From contig QHYS01000021.1 in the NCBI GenBank assembly GCA_003223325.1, positions 5,967-52,601 on the forward strand: 46,635 bases of DNA, read 5' to 3'. Below, in pieces: positions 32,854 through 41,517 of the stretch. Source of the DNA: Acidobacteriota bacterium (lineage in GTDB: Bacteria > Acidobacteriota > Terriglobia > Acidiferrales > UBA7541). How positions within the stretch are numbered: the first letter of the stretch is position 1; every line of letters starts with the position of its first letter. The position numbers and the translations under genes are program-made. Under the pieces are notes generated by a model, which worked only from the letters and a program-made list of their open reading frames with translations, was not told the origin of the DNA and made no database searches.

Positions 32854-34536
32854 TCAGCGCTTCTCCGCGGTGTTCACGGCGATTGGCTCGGAAGACGCAG
32901 CGATTATTGCGGGGGGAGCCGAAGCAGCCAAAGCTTTGGTCGAGTCGGACTCAGTCCGAGCCGCGTCGTTGGCCGCCGCGACAGGCGGCTTTTCGCCCCA
33001 GCGCTGCGCAGTCGCAGAGTTGTAATAGCCGGGGTTCACCTGCTCGACGATCTGCCGCACCGGCACGTCCAGCACTCGAAAGAGCGGCTTGGGATAGATG
33101 CCGATCCAGAATGCCAGCAGCATCAGTGGCACCAGCGTCGCGTATTCGCGCATATTCAAATCCGGAAGGTGCTCGTTCATGGGATTCGTCACCGGCCCGA
33201 ACATCACCCGCTGGTAAAGCCACAATAGATACGCCGCGCCCAGAACTATGCCGACCACAGCCCATGCCGTCCAGCGCAGGCTCACCTGAAAGACACCGCT
33301 CAGGATCGTAAATTCGCCGATAAAGCCATTCAGCAGCGGCAGTCCCAGCGAGCTGAGCGTGGCAATCAGATAGATCGCGGCGAAATTCGGCATGGGCGTG
33401 GAAAGCCCACCGTATTCGGAGATCATTCTCGTGTGCCGACGCTCGTAGAGCACGCCGACAATAAGGAAGAGCGCGCCGGTGGAAATTCCATGATTGATCT
33501 GCTGGATGACGCTGCCAGAAACGCCGTGCGGATTCAGCGCAAAAATGCCGAGCGTGCAGAAGCCCAGGTGGCTCACCGAGCTGTAAGCGATGAGCTTCTT
33601 CATATCTTTTTGCATCAGGCAGACGAGCGCGCCGTAAATGATGCCCACCACAGAAAGCACCATGAGGATGTTGATGATGTGCTGCCGCGCAACGGCGTCG
33701 GTCGGCAAAAGAGGCAATGAGAAACGGATGAACCCGTACGTGCCCATCTTCAGCAGGACGCCGGCCAGAATCACCGAGCCCGCGGTAGGAGCCTCGGTGT
33801 GCGCATCCGGCAGCCAGGTGTGAAACGGAAACATGGGCACCTTGATGGCAAACGCAAAGAAGAAGCCCCAGAACAGAATGCGTTGCAGGGTCGTCGAGAA
33901 CTGCGGCACCGCGCCCAGCGACGTAGGAATGTCAAAGGTATATGCGGCTCCCGCCCCGGCCACTTCATGCGCGCGGTAGTACAGCGCCAGAATCGCCAGC
34001 AGCATCAACACCGATCCCGCCAGTGTGTAGAGGAAGAACTTGATTGCCGCATAAAGGCGCCGGTCGCTGCCCCACACGCCAATCAGGAAATACATCGGCA
34101 CAAGCATCACTTCCCAGAACAAGTAAAAAAGGAAGAAATCGAGCGCCATAAAGACGCCCAGCATGCCCGTCTGCAGCAGCAGGAAGAGAATGTAGTATTC
34201 CTTCTTTCGGTTCTGGATCGCGCTCCACGACGAGAGAATCGAGATCGCGCCCAGGATCGTGGTCAGCATCACCAGTAGGAAACTGATCCCGTCAATTCCC
34301 AGCGAATAGTGCGCGCCGATGGAAGGAATCCAGTCGTAATTTTCGCGGAACTGATAGCCGGGCGTTCCGATCTGAAATCGCCAAATCAGCGGCAGCGAAA
34401 CGGCCAGGCCGAGGAAGCCGAATACGTTGCCAATCACGCGCTGCGCGTTGTCGAGCTGGCGCGGCACAAACAGCAGCACAATCGCACCAATGAGCGGCGT
34501 GAATAAGATCCAGCTCAGGATGTGAGTTTGGTTCAC
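32854..34536 (-). CDS. nuoM: NADH-quinone oxidoreductase subunit M (operon 2)
   Basis: 560 residues. HYSLGIDGISFLLVMLTT, FFLFYLFWEVMLVPMYFLIG (Glu), FAFAIKVPMFPFHTWLPDAH (Lys), TEAPTAGSVILAGVLLKMGT (Lys) and KKLIAYSSVSHLGFCTLG mark the antiporter-like pump. Beyond the last helix it carries an Ala/Ser/Pro-rich tail of about 60 residues (from VEQVNPGYYNS) that the operon 1 copy lacks. nuoL2 ends 78 bp upstream. Confidence 0.94.
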   Translation of the reverse strand: MNQTHILSWILFTPLIGAIVLLFVPRQLDNAQRVIGNVFGFLGLAVSLPLIWRFQIGTPGYQFRENYDWIPSIGAHYSLGIDGISFLLVMLTTILGAISILSSWSAIQNRKKEYYILFLLLQTGMLGVFMALDFFLFYLFWEVMLVPMYFLIGVWGSDRRLYAAIKFFLYTLAGSVLMLLAILALYYRAHEVAGAGAAYTFDIPTSLGAVPQFSTTLQRILFWGFFFAFAIKVPMFPFHTWLPDAHTEAPTAGSVILAGVLLKMGTYGFIRFSLPLLPTDAVARQHIINILMVLSVVGIIYGALVCLMQKDMKKLIAYSSVSHLGFCTLGIFALNPHGVSGSVIQQINHGISTGALFLIVGVLYERRHTRMISEYGGLSTPMPNFAAIYLIATLSSLGLPLLNGFIGEFTILSGVFQVSLRWTAWAVVGIVLGAAYLLWLYQRVMFGPVTNPMNEHLPDLNMREYATLVPLMLLAFWIGIYPKPLFRVLDVPVRQIVEQVNPGYYNSATAQRWGEKPPVAAANDAARTESDSTKALAASAPPAIIAASSEPIAVNTAEKR

Positions 34537-34614
34537 TGGTATTCTCCCTTGCCTTCTAGTGCCGTTCCAACTTGTTCATCGCACCTCCAGCCATTTGGTC
34601 GAAATAGCTGGCAC

Positions 34615-36690
34615 CTAACGCAGCATGTTGTGCAGCGTCACGCCGGTCACCCGCAGGTAATAACCCAAAAAGACCAGCACTCCCAAAACGATGAGCAGCG
34701 CGTAATTCGATACGCGCCCGCTCTGAATCATTCGCACCGGGTAACTGAAAAACCATACGATGCGCGCCGCTAGGTTTACTAGCCCGTCGATAATCCATTT
34801 ATCCCAAACCATGGACAGGCTCGAGCTCGCCCGCGCCACCCATCCCGCACCGTTCACGCCCAACCCATCGATCACACCCAGGTCAAATGCTCCCAGCGTC
34901 GTACCCAAATCCTTCGTCCGGTTCACGAACATCGCGTCGTAGATCTGGTCCACGTAATACTTGTTGTAGAGCAAACGATAGAGCCCTTCCGATTTTTCTG
35001 CGAACGCGCCGGGTAGGGAGGGTTTGCGCAAATAGAAGTACCAGGCGAGGCCGATGCCCACCAGAGCCACCAGCACCGAAATCCCCATCAATGCCCACTC
35101 CGTGTTGCGCTCGGTCGCCTCCGGAACTGCAGCGATGACCTCCGCATGGCGCGCGATCACCGGGTCCAGAAATTTTGCAAAATGATCGCTGCCACCCAGA
35201 GATTCCGGCCAGCCAATCCATCCGCCCACTACCGAGAGAATCGCCAGAATAATGAGCGGCCACGTCATGGATGGGGGCGACTCGTGAATGTGGTGCTCCA
35301 CTCCGTGTGCCACACGTGATTCGCCAAAAAACGTCAGAAACACCAGCCGGAACATGTAAAACGCCGTCAGGCCCGCGGTTACGAACCCGATTCCCCAAAG
35401 TACTGGCCGCGCGTTGAAGGAAGCCGCCAGAATCGCGTCTTTGCTGACGAATCCGGCCAGCGGCGGAATCCCTGAAATCGCGATGGTCGCTATCAAAAAC
35501 GTCCAAGCCGTTTGGGGAATCTTGCCCCACAACGCGCCCATCTTGCGCATGTCCTGCTCGCCGCCAAGTGCGTGGATCACGCTGCCGGAACCAAGGAAGA
35601 GCAGTGCCTTGAAGAAGGCGTGCGTCATCAAGTGAAAGATTCCCGCCGTAAATGCGCCCACGCCCAGCGCCAAAAACATGTAGCCGAGCTGGCTGATCGT
35701 GGAGTAGGCCAGCACGCGCTTGATATCGTTCTGCACCAGGCCCATGCTCGCCGCATAGATAGCCGTCAGCGCGCCAATCGTGGCCACCGCGCCCAATGCC
35801 ACGGGCGCAAGTTGGAAGACCACGTTCATGCGCGTGATCATGTACACGCCCGCCGTTACCATGGTCGCAGCATGAATCAGCGCGCTAACCGGCGTGGGAC
35901 CTTCCATCGCATCCGGCAGCCAGACATACAGCGGAATCTGCGCCGACTTCCCTGTTGCGCCGACGAATAGCAACAGCGCGATCGCCGTCATCACGCCGTT
36001 GCCCACGGTGAATCCTCCCCCCTCGATAGCCGGACCGATCTCTGTGAAGCGCAGCGTGCCAATCGTATTAAGCAGCAGCAAGAGCCCCAGGACGAATCCC
36101 GCATCGCCAATGCGGTTCACTACGAAGGCCTTCTTCCCCGCATCCGATGCCGATTTGCGCAAGAAATAAAATCCGATCAGCAGATAGCTGCAAAGCCCCA
36201 CGCCCTCCCAACCGACAAACAACAGAAGTAGGTTATTCGCCAGCACCAGAACCAGCATGGAAAACATGAACAGATTCAGATAGCCGAAGAACCGGTAATA
36301 GCCGCCTTCGTGCGCCATGTAGCCGGTGGAATAAACGTGGATGACAAAGCCGACGCCGGTCACCACACCAATCATCACCGCGGAGAGCGCATCGAGCAGC
36401 ATTCCCCACGGCGCGCTGAAGTTCAAAACCCGCCCGGAAATCGTGTGCATCACTCCGGCCGGCACCCAGTCGAAGAGCACAATCTCCACAACGCGCTGCG
36501 CCGGAGACCGCGCAATCAATTGCACGATGGCTGCAAAAGCGAAGACCATCGCCAGGCCCACGCTGCCCACGCCTACCCAGCTGACGCTCTTGTTGGAAAG
36601 CCGCCGACCGACGAACAACATGGTCGCCGCGCCTGCCAGCGGAAAAAGCGGGATCAGCCAGACATTCGCCAGGAAAAATTCAGGAGGCAT
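34615..36690 (-). CDS. nuoL: NADH-quinone oxidoreductase subunit L (operon 2)
   Basis: 691 residues, longest pump subunit. FVGWEGVGLCSYLLIGFYFL (Glu), VGATGKSAQIPLYVWLPDA (Lys), GPTPVSALIHAATMVTAGVY and MTHAFFKALLFLGSGSV (Lys) are intact. The C-terminal third holds the lateral helix region (KYYVDQIYDAMFVN) and a last anchor (VSNYALLIVLGVLVFLGYY). Between nuoK2 (42 bp upstream) and nuoM2. Confidence 0.94.
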   Translation of the reverse strand: MPPEFFLANVWLIPLFPLAGAATMLFVGRRLSNKSVSWVGVGSVGLAMVFAFAAIVQLIARSPAQRVVEIVLFDWVPAGVMHTISGRVLNFSAPWGMLLDALSAVMIGVVTGVGFVIHVYSTGYMAHEGGYYRFFGYLNLFMFSMLVLVLANNLLLLFVGWEGVGLCSYLLIGFYFLRKSASDAGKKAFVVNRIGDAGFVLGLLLLLNTIGTLRFTEIGPAIEGGGFTVGNGVMTAIALLLFVGATGKSAQIPLYVWLPDAMEGPTPVSALIHAATMVTAGVYMITRMNVVFQLAPVALGAVATIGALTAIYAASMGLVQNDIKRVLAYSTISQLGYMFLALGVGAFTAGIFHLMTHAFFKALLFLGSGSVIHALGGEQDMRKMGALWGKIPQTAWTFLIATIAISGIPPLAGFVSKDAILAASFNARPVLWGIGFVTAGLTAFYMFRLVFLTFFGESRVAHGVEHHIHESPPSMTWPLIILAILSVVGGWIGWPESLGGSDHFAKFLDPVIARHAEVIAAVPEATERNTEWALMGISVLVALVGIGLAWYFYLRKPSLPGAFAEKSEGLYRLLYNKYYVDQIYDAMFVNRTKDLGTTLGAFDLGVIDGLGVNGAGWVARASSSLSMVWDKWIIDGLVNLAARIVWFFSYPVRMIQSGRVSNYALLIVLGVLVFLGYYLRVTGVTLHNMLR

Positions 36691-36732
36691 AAAGGGCTCC
36701 CCGAAAACGCGGAGCCGGTGCTTCTATGTGAG

Positions 36733-37035
36733 TCACCATTTCAAAATGTCCATTTCGTCCGCCAATACCGTCTCGCGATTGCGAAAAAAGGCGATGATGA
36801 TTCCCAGGCCCACGGCCGCCTCTGCCGCGGCATCGGTGATAATAAAAATGGCGAAGATCTGCCCTTCCACCGAGCCCACCAGCCGCGAGAACGCCACCAG
36901 ATTGATGTTCACTGCGTTCAGAATCAGTTCGATAGACATCAGGATGATGATCACGTTCCGCCGCGTCACGATGCCCACGATGCCGATGGCCAGCAGCGCC
37001 ACGCTCAGAAAGATGTAATGTCCGATCGGAACCAT
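36733..37035 (-). CDS. nuoK: NADH-quinone oxidoreductase subunit K (operon 2)
   Basis: 100 residues, three helices. Both conserved glutamates are present: LMSIELILNAVNINLVAF and [14 protein letters not shown]. Opens MVPIGHYIFLSVALL from ATG 37035, three bases after the nuoJ2 stop. Same length as the operon 1 copy but diverged along its whole length. Confidence 0.93.
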   Translation of the reverse strand: MVPIGHYIFLSVALLAIGIVGIVTRRNVIIILMSIELILNAVNINLVAFSRLVGSVEGQIFAIFIITDAAAEAAVGLGIIIAFFRNRETVLADEMDILKW

Positions 37036-37038
37036 ATC

Positions 37039-37545
37039 TCAAACTCTCTTCTTCGCCATGACGACCGCGCCCACCATGGCCACCAGCAGAAGAATCGACG
37101 CAATCTCAAAAGGCAGCATATAGTTATGAAATAGATAGAACGCCACGCGCTCCGTATTCGGTTCCAGCGATTCCGCGGGCGCCGCTGGCACCGTGTACAA
37201 CGTTCTCCGGCTCACTGCAATCGCCGCCGCCACCTGCGCTGCCAGTACCGCCGAGACGATCAAGGCCACAAACCATTGCCGGTTGAACTGCACCTGATGC
37301 AGCGCCACGTCCAGATTCACCAGCATGATCACGAAAACGAACAGCACCATGATCCCGCCCGCGTAAAGAATCACTTGCACGATAAATAGAAACTCTGCGT
37401 TCAAGTTGAGGAAAATTCCCGCCGTCGCCAGCAGCGCCGTCACCAGAAAAATTGCACTCTGCACGGCATTCCGCCGCGTCACCACCAGGATCGCGGACAA
37501 GATCGCCAGCGCCGCGAAAAAATAGAAGACCCCCTGATCAAGCAT
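37039..37545 (-). CDS. nuoJ: NADH-quinone oxidoreductase subunit J (operon 2)
   Basis: 168 residues from ATG 37545; the frame is open further upstream but only antisense-like residues are gained. [20 protein letters not shown] is the conserved pi-bulge helix; the C-terminus PFEIASILLLVAMVGAVVMAKKR matches. Overlaps the nuoH2 stop by eight bases, so nuoI is cleanly missing here as well. Confidence 0.92.
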   Translation of the reverse strand: MLDQGVFYFFAALAILSAILVVTRRNAVQSAIFLVTALLATAGIFLNLNAEFLFIVQVILYAGGIMVLFVFVIMLVNLDVALHQVQFNRQWFVALIVSAVLAAQVAAAIAVSRRTLYTVPAAPAESLEPNTERVAFYLFHNYMLPFEIASILLLVAMVGAVVMAKKRV

Positions 37546-38860
37546 CGACTGATGTCTCCTCCTCTTCGCCGACTCGCGGGTGTTCGTGCTTCTCTCCCGT
37601 CGCCAGAAGATACGCCCCTGCTGCCAGCGTGAGCACAATTCCCAGGATCAGCGCCGGCGCCGCGGGCCAGTTCAGTTGTCGGTGCAGCGCCAGCCCCAAG
37701 CCCATGCCCATCACGTTGACAATCGAAAGCGGAACCAGAAATTGCCAGCCCAAGCGCATTAGCTGATCGAAGCGATATCGCGGAAACGTAAACCGCAGCC
37801 ACATGAAGACGTAAATATAGGCTGCGACTTTGAAGAGAAACCAAAACGCGCCGTGTATGCCCGCCTTCGACGAAGCCAGCAAAGAGCCGGCAGGCGCCGC
37901 TAAGGGCATCGCCAAGGCAAGTGTCAGAGCGATGCATAGCAGCCCCACCGCAACCATGAACATCTTCTGCACCGCCACCGGCTGCTTTGGTGCGCGCCAG
38001 AAGCAATACCCCGCCACGCCCAACATCAGTAGAGGCGGCAGATAATCGAGAAAATTGAACAACGGCGTGTTCGCAAACGGTCGCAGCCATCCGCCCAGAA
38101 AGAGCGTCGTCGCGATCGACGCCACCACGATCATGTTCGTGTATTCGGCCAGAAAATAAAGCGCCCAGCGGAAGCCGCTGTATTCCGTCATGTAGCCGGC
38201 AACCAGCTCCGATTCCGCTTCCGGCATATCAAACGGGGCGCGATTCGTTTCCGCGATGGACGCCACCAGGTAAATGAAGAATCCCACCGGCGCGACAAAG
38301 ATGAACCACCAGCCGGTCGCCGACTGTGCCTGCACAATTCCGCGCGTCGAAAGCGTTCCCGCCAGCAACAGCGCGCCCACAATAGCAAGTCCCGCCGAAG
38401 TCTCGTAGCTCACCAGTTGCGCCGCGCTGCGCAGCGCGCCTAGCAGCGAATAGTGGCTGTTGGAAGCCCAGCCGCCCAGTACGATGCCGAAGATTCCCAG
38501 CGAACTGACGCCTAGGATGAAAAGCAGGCCGATATTCAGGTCGGCGATTTGAAAAAAGGGACCAATGGGCAGCGCCGCCAGCGCCAGCATCGCGGCCGTC
38601 ACCGAAATCAGCGGCGCACCCCAAAACACGAGCCGGTCCGCGTTCTCCGGGATGATGTCTTCCTTCAGCAGCAGCTTCACCGCGTCGGCAATGGGTTGCA
38701 ACAGTCCGTGCGGCCCCACGCGCATGGGTCCCAGGCGCACCTGCATGTCCGCCATAACCTTGCGCTCGACCAGCACGATATAGCCGGCCAGCAGCGGCAG
38801 CAGCGCCACAATGACCAGCGCAAACAGCACCGGCAAAACGTACGGCATGATCACATTCAT
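37538..38860 (-). CDS. nuoH: NADH-quinone oxidoreductase subunit H (operon 2)
   Basis: 440 residues. VLVERKVMADMQVRLGPMR, LQPIADAVKLLLKED and ETNRAPFDMPEAESELVAGY with MTEYSG are the quinone-chamber signatures. One or two extra C-terminal helices (PALILGIVLTLAAGAYLL) and an acidic tail (GEEEETSVDA) go beyond the operon 1 copy. ATG 38860 directly follows the nuoD2 stop. Confidence 0.94.
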   Translation of the reverse strand: MNVIMPYVLPVLFALVIVALLPLLAGYIVLVERKVMADMQVRLGPMRVGPHGLLQPIADAVKLLLKEDIIPENADRLVFWGAPLISVTAAMLALAALPIGPFFQIADLNIGLLFILGVSSLGIFGIVLGGWASNSHYSLLGALRSAAQLVSYETSAGLAIVGALLLAGTLSTRGIVQAQSATGWWFIFVAPVGFFIYLVASIAETNRAPFDMPEAESELVAGYMTEYSGFRWALYFLAEYTNMIVVASIATTLFLGGWLRPFANTPLFNFLDYLPPLLMLGVAGYCFWRAPKQPVAVQKMFMVAVGLLCIALTLALAMPLAAPAGSLLASSKAGIHGAFWFLFKVAAYIYVFMWLRFTFPRYRFDQLMRLGWQFLVPLSIVNVMGMGLGLALHRQLNWPAAPALILGIVLTLAAGAYLLATGEKHEHPRVGEEEETSVDA

Positions 38861-40003
38861 TTAGCGGTCAACTTCCCCGAGCACGATGTCGAGCGTCCCA
38901 ATCACCGCAACCACGTCCGCCACCAAGTGCCCGCGGATCATCTGGTCCAGCGCTTCCAAATTCATCAGGGACGGCGGGCGAATCCGCACGCGATACGGCT
39001 GCGTCGTGCCATCGCTCACGATGTAGTAACCCAATTCGCCCTTGGGCCCCTCAATCGAGTGATAAATCTCTCCCGGCGGCGGCTTCAGCACTTTACCCAC
39101 TTTTCCGAGGATCGGCCCCGCCGGAATCTTCTCAATGGCCTGCAGGCAGATCTTTCGCGATTGCCGCATCTCTTCGAGGCGCACCAGGTAGCGGTCATAC
39201 GTGTCACCGCTTTTCCCCGTCGGTATGCTGAATTCGTACTGATCGTAGGCCGCGTAGGGCATAGCCTTGCGAATATCCCACTGCACTCCGCTCGCCCGCA
39301 GTACCGGCCCCGTAACACCCATGGCAATCGCCGCGTCGGCAGTCAGGACTCCGATGCCTTTGGTCCGGCCCACCCAGATGCGATTCTCGGTCAGCAGCGC
39401 TTCGTATTCGTCCACGCGCTTGTCGAAGTCCTTGCAAAATCGCTCCACGTCTTTTTCCAGCTCGTCGTAGGCCTCGTATTGCATGCCGCCGATGCGGAAG
39501 GCGTGTGTGGTTAGCCGCGCCCCGCAATACTTTTCGAAAATCTTGAGGATCTCCTCGCGCTCGCGCAAGCAATAAAAGAGCGGTGTCAGAGCACCAATAT
39601 CGAGCGCATGCGTTCCCAGCCAGAAGAGATGGCTGGCGATCCGCTGCAATTCCGTGAGGATCGTGCGGATCACGCGCGCCCGCGGCGGAGCCTCCACGCC
39701 CAATAGTTTTTCCACTGCCTCGCAATAGCCCAGACCGTTCGACACAGCCGCGACGTAATCCATCCGGTCAACGTACGGCGCGAATTGCTGATAATTGCGA
39801 TGCTCTGCGATTTTCTCCACGCCGCGATGCAGGTAGCCGATCACGCATTCCGAACCGACCACCTTCTCGCCATCCAGACGCAGCTTCACCCGCAGCACGC
39901 CGTGCGTAGAAGGGTGCTGCGGCCCCATATTGAGAATGATTTCGTCCGCGCCGAGAACCGTGGTCTCCACATTGGTCCCGGCCGTTTTGTATCGCTCCGC
40001 CAT
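38861..40003 (-). CDS. nuoD: NADH-quinone oxidoreductase subunit D (operon 2)
   Basis: 380 residues. [20 protein letters not shown] carries the quinone His and [20 protein letters not shown] the Tyr; [29 protein letters not shown] and [13 protein letters not shown] complete the signature. Six bases after nuoC2 and flush with nuoH2. Needs NuoB to form the quinone site, and no nuoB is in this operon. Confidence 0.94.
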   Translation of the reverse strand: MAERYKTAGTNVETTVLGADEIILNMGPQHPSTHGVLRVKLRLDGEKVVGSECVIGYLHRGVEKIAEHRNYQQFAPYVDRMDYVAAVSNGLGYCEAVEKLLGVEAPPRARVIRTILTELQRIASHLFWLGTHALDIGALTPLFYCLREREEILKIFEKYCGARLTTHAFRIGGMQYEAYDELEKDVERFCKDFDKRVDEYEALLTENRIWVGRTKGIGVLTADAAIAMGVTGPVLRASGVQWDIRKAMPYAAYDQYEFSIPTGKSGDTYDRYLVRLEEMRQSRKICLQAIEKIPAGPILGKVGKVLKPPPGEIYHSIEGPKGELGYYIVSDGTTQPYRVRIRPPSLMNLEALDQMIRGHLVADVVAVIGTLDIVLGEVDR

Positions 40004-40009
40004 GGGCTG

Positions 40010-40744
40010 CTATTGACCGCTGTCGATGCCCAGGTTTTCGCGCACCCAGGCCTCATCCTGCTGCAGAATGTCGTAGTCCTTCCGCAACGGATAGCCCTGC
40101 CACTCCTCGGGCAGCAGCAAGCGTTTCAAATTCGAATGCCCCTCGAAAACAATCCCGAACATATCGAAGGCTTCGCGCTCCAGCCAGTTGGCTGTCGGCC
40201 AAACGCTCTCCACGCTCGGCACCGGTTCGTTTTCCGCAACCAGCGCTTTGATGCGCAGGCGTTCATTTTTCGGAAACGAGTAGAGATTCAGCACGAGATC
40301 AAACCGTTTTTCGCGCTTGGGCCAATCGACGGCCGTCAAATCCACGAGCAAATTGAAATCTTCCTCGTCGCGGCTGTATCGCGCAATTTCCAGCAGCCGG
40401 TCCGCCGCGATCACCAGAATCGCCTGCCTGCGGTCCAACAAAGCTTCCTGGATCGCGCCGCTAAAGCGCGTCTTATAGCGCCTCACCAGATCATTATCGA
40501 GCGGCGCCGGCTTCGGCGGCGCTTCCTTCGGAGGCGGTGGTGGTCCGGGCGGTTTCGCCGGCGCCCCTGGCTTCGGAGGTATTGCAGCCGCCGCAGCAGA
40601 AGGAGCCACCGGCTTAGCGGGCGCCTCGCTCGATGGTGTTCCGCCCGGAGCAAAGGGGGAAGCAGAAGGTGCGGCAGGAGTACCCGCAGACTTTTCGGCC
40701 TCGGCTGGACGAGGCGGCTGCTTTTCCTCAGAATCGTTGGTCAT
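40010..40744 (-). CDS. nuoC: NADH-quinone oxidoreductase subunit C with Pro/Ala-rich N-terminal extension (operon 2)
   Basis: 244 residues. Residues about 85-244 are the 30-kDa subunit ([48 protein letters not shown]). The first 80 or so are low-complexity Pro/Ala/Lys ([19 protein letters not shown]), probably disordered and cytoplasmic; they hold no Cys, so no hidden NuoB. The operon 1 copy lacks this part. Preceded by about 190 bp containing a terminator where nuoB would be expected. ATG 40744 has no strong ribosome site. Confidence 0.92.
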   Translation of the reverse strand: MTNDSEEKQPPRPAEAEKSAGTPAAPSASPFAPGGTPSSEAPAKPVAPSAAAAAIPPKPGAPAKPPGPPPPPKEAPPKPAPLDNDLVRRYKTRFSGAIQEALLDRRQAILVIAADRLLEIARYSRDEEDFNLLVDLTAVDWPKREKRFDLVLNLYSFPKNERLRIKALVAENEPVPSVESVWPTANWLEREAFDMFGIVFEGHSNLKRLLLPEEWQGYPLRKDYDILQQDEAWVRENLGIDSGQ

Positions 40745-40878
40745 GAGCCCGAAAGGAGCGCAAAGGCTTGCAACTGAGGCGCGCTCTCACAGCTTAGCAA
40801 TCCGCTGCACACAGGCACAAATCCGTTCCGACTCGAACCGTAGTTTCTAACACACGCCACTACACAAGGCAACCGCAC

Positions 40879-40912
40879 AAAAAAATTCCCGGCCGCCAAA
40901 CCCTGCCGGGAA
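40879..40912 (-). terminator. Intrinsic terminator between nuoA2 and nuoC2
   Basis: On the minus strand, TTCCCGGC (40905-40912) and GCCGGGAA (40886-40893) form an 8-bp GC-rich stem with an 11-base loop, followed at once by seven T (40879-40885). It lies 23 bp beyond the nuoA2 stop and would end or attenuate transcription before nuoC2, implying read-through or a second promoter for the rest of the operon. Confidence 0.75.
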
Positions 40913-40935
40913 AAACCGCTTTCTCTGTTCGTGGT

Positions 40936-41316
40936 TTATACCCACTCCAGAGCGCCTTTTCGATACAACCAAACATAGCCGATGATCAAAATCCCCAGAA
41001 AGACAAACATGCTCGCCAAACCATAGATCGGCGTCAGCCTATAGCCTTCCTCACGCGTCGAAAACAAAACCGCCCACGGAAACAGAAAAATCGTCTCCAC
41101 GTCGAAAATCACAAACAGAATCGCCACAATATAAAAACGCACCGAATAACGCCCGCGCGCGTCACCTTCCGGCGGAATGCCGCACTCGTAGGGCTTCAGC
41201 TTCGCCCCTGTAGCTCGTGAATCCGGCCGGATGTATTTGAAGAGAACCAACGTAACGGCGGGAAACGCCATCGCCAGAACCGCAAAAACCAGGATGGGGA
41301 CGTATTGTCTGGGCAT
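40936..41316 (-). CDS. nuoA: NADH-quinone oxidoreductase subunit A (operon 2)
   Basis: 126 residues from ATG 41316 (upstream GTG 41340 is the alternative). Three helices; KPYECGIPPEGDARGRYSVR and FVIFDVETIFLFPWAVLF are the family loop and helix, with the conserved acidic pair. First gene on the minus strand of operon 2, separated from nuoC2 by a terminator. A weak AAGTAAGG ribosome site precedes the ATG. Divergent from the dienelactone hydrolase gene. Confidence 0.92.
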   Translation of the reverse strand: MPRQYVPILVFAVLAMAFPAVTLVLFKYIRPDSRATGAKLKPYECGIPPEGDARGRYSVRFYIVAILFVIFDVETIFLFPWAVLFSTREEGYRLTPIYGLASMFVFLGILIIGYVWLYRKGALEWV

Positions 41317-41425
41317 CGCCTTACTTGCCTTGAACCGCACATCCTAACATACGCGGCAGGTCGCAGCCACTGTCGCAGGAACCGCTGGAACCGCTAGTCG
41401 GCCAGTTTTCCACTATGATCCTCGC

Positions 41426-41454
41426 TTGACACCCGAGCGTGCCTGGCATAGGTT
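41426..41454 (+). promoter_or_regulatory. Candidate promoter of the dienelactone hydrolase gene
   Basis: A perfect TTGACA (41426-41431) followed after 17 bp by TAGGTT (41449-41454), a weak -10; an overlapping CATAGG is another choice. Leader of about 55 bases before ATG 41518. Confidence 0.4.
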
Positions 41455-41517
41455 TGGCACGAAGGCACAATGAACCCGAAATTCGGGAGCACATCGCTTA
41501 CAAGCAAGGAGCGAGCC

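Noticed and set aside
36310-37134. 274-codon plus-strand frame opposite nuoL2, nuoK2 and nuoJ2
   Set aside because: Rich in His/Arg/Gln with no family resemblance; it is the complement of strongly conserved nuo genes in GC-rich DNA.
38549-39514. 321-codon plus-strand frame opposite nuoH2/nuoD2
   Set aside because: Same reason: antisense shadow of conserved genes, no ribosome site, basic low-complexity product.
40490-40744. NuoB hidden as an N-terminal fusion in the long NuoC2
   Set aside because: The extension has no cysteine and no NuoB motifs.
39785-40777. 330-codon plus-strand frame opposite nuoD2/nuoC2
   Set aside because: Antisense to the intact nuoC2 and nuoD2; the Arg-rich C-terminus mirrors the Pro/Ala-rich coding sequence.
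16011-41316. The two nuo operons as a recent duplication or assembly duplication
   Set aside because: Paralogues differ along their whole length, in lengths and in gene content (nuoEF and nuoG only in operon 1, atp genes only in operon 2).
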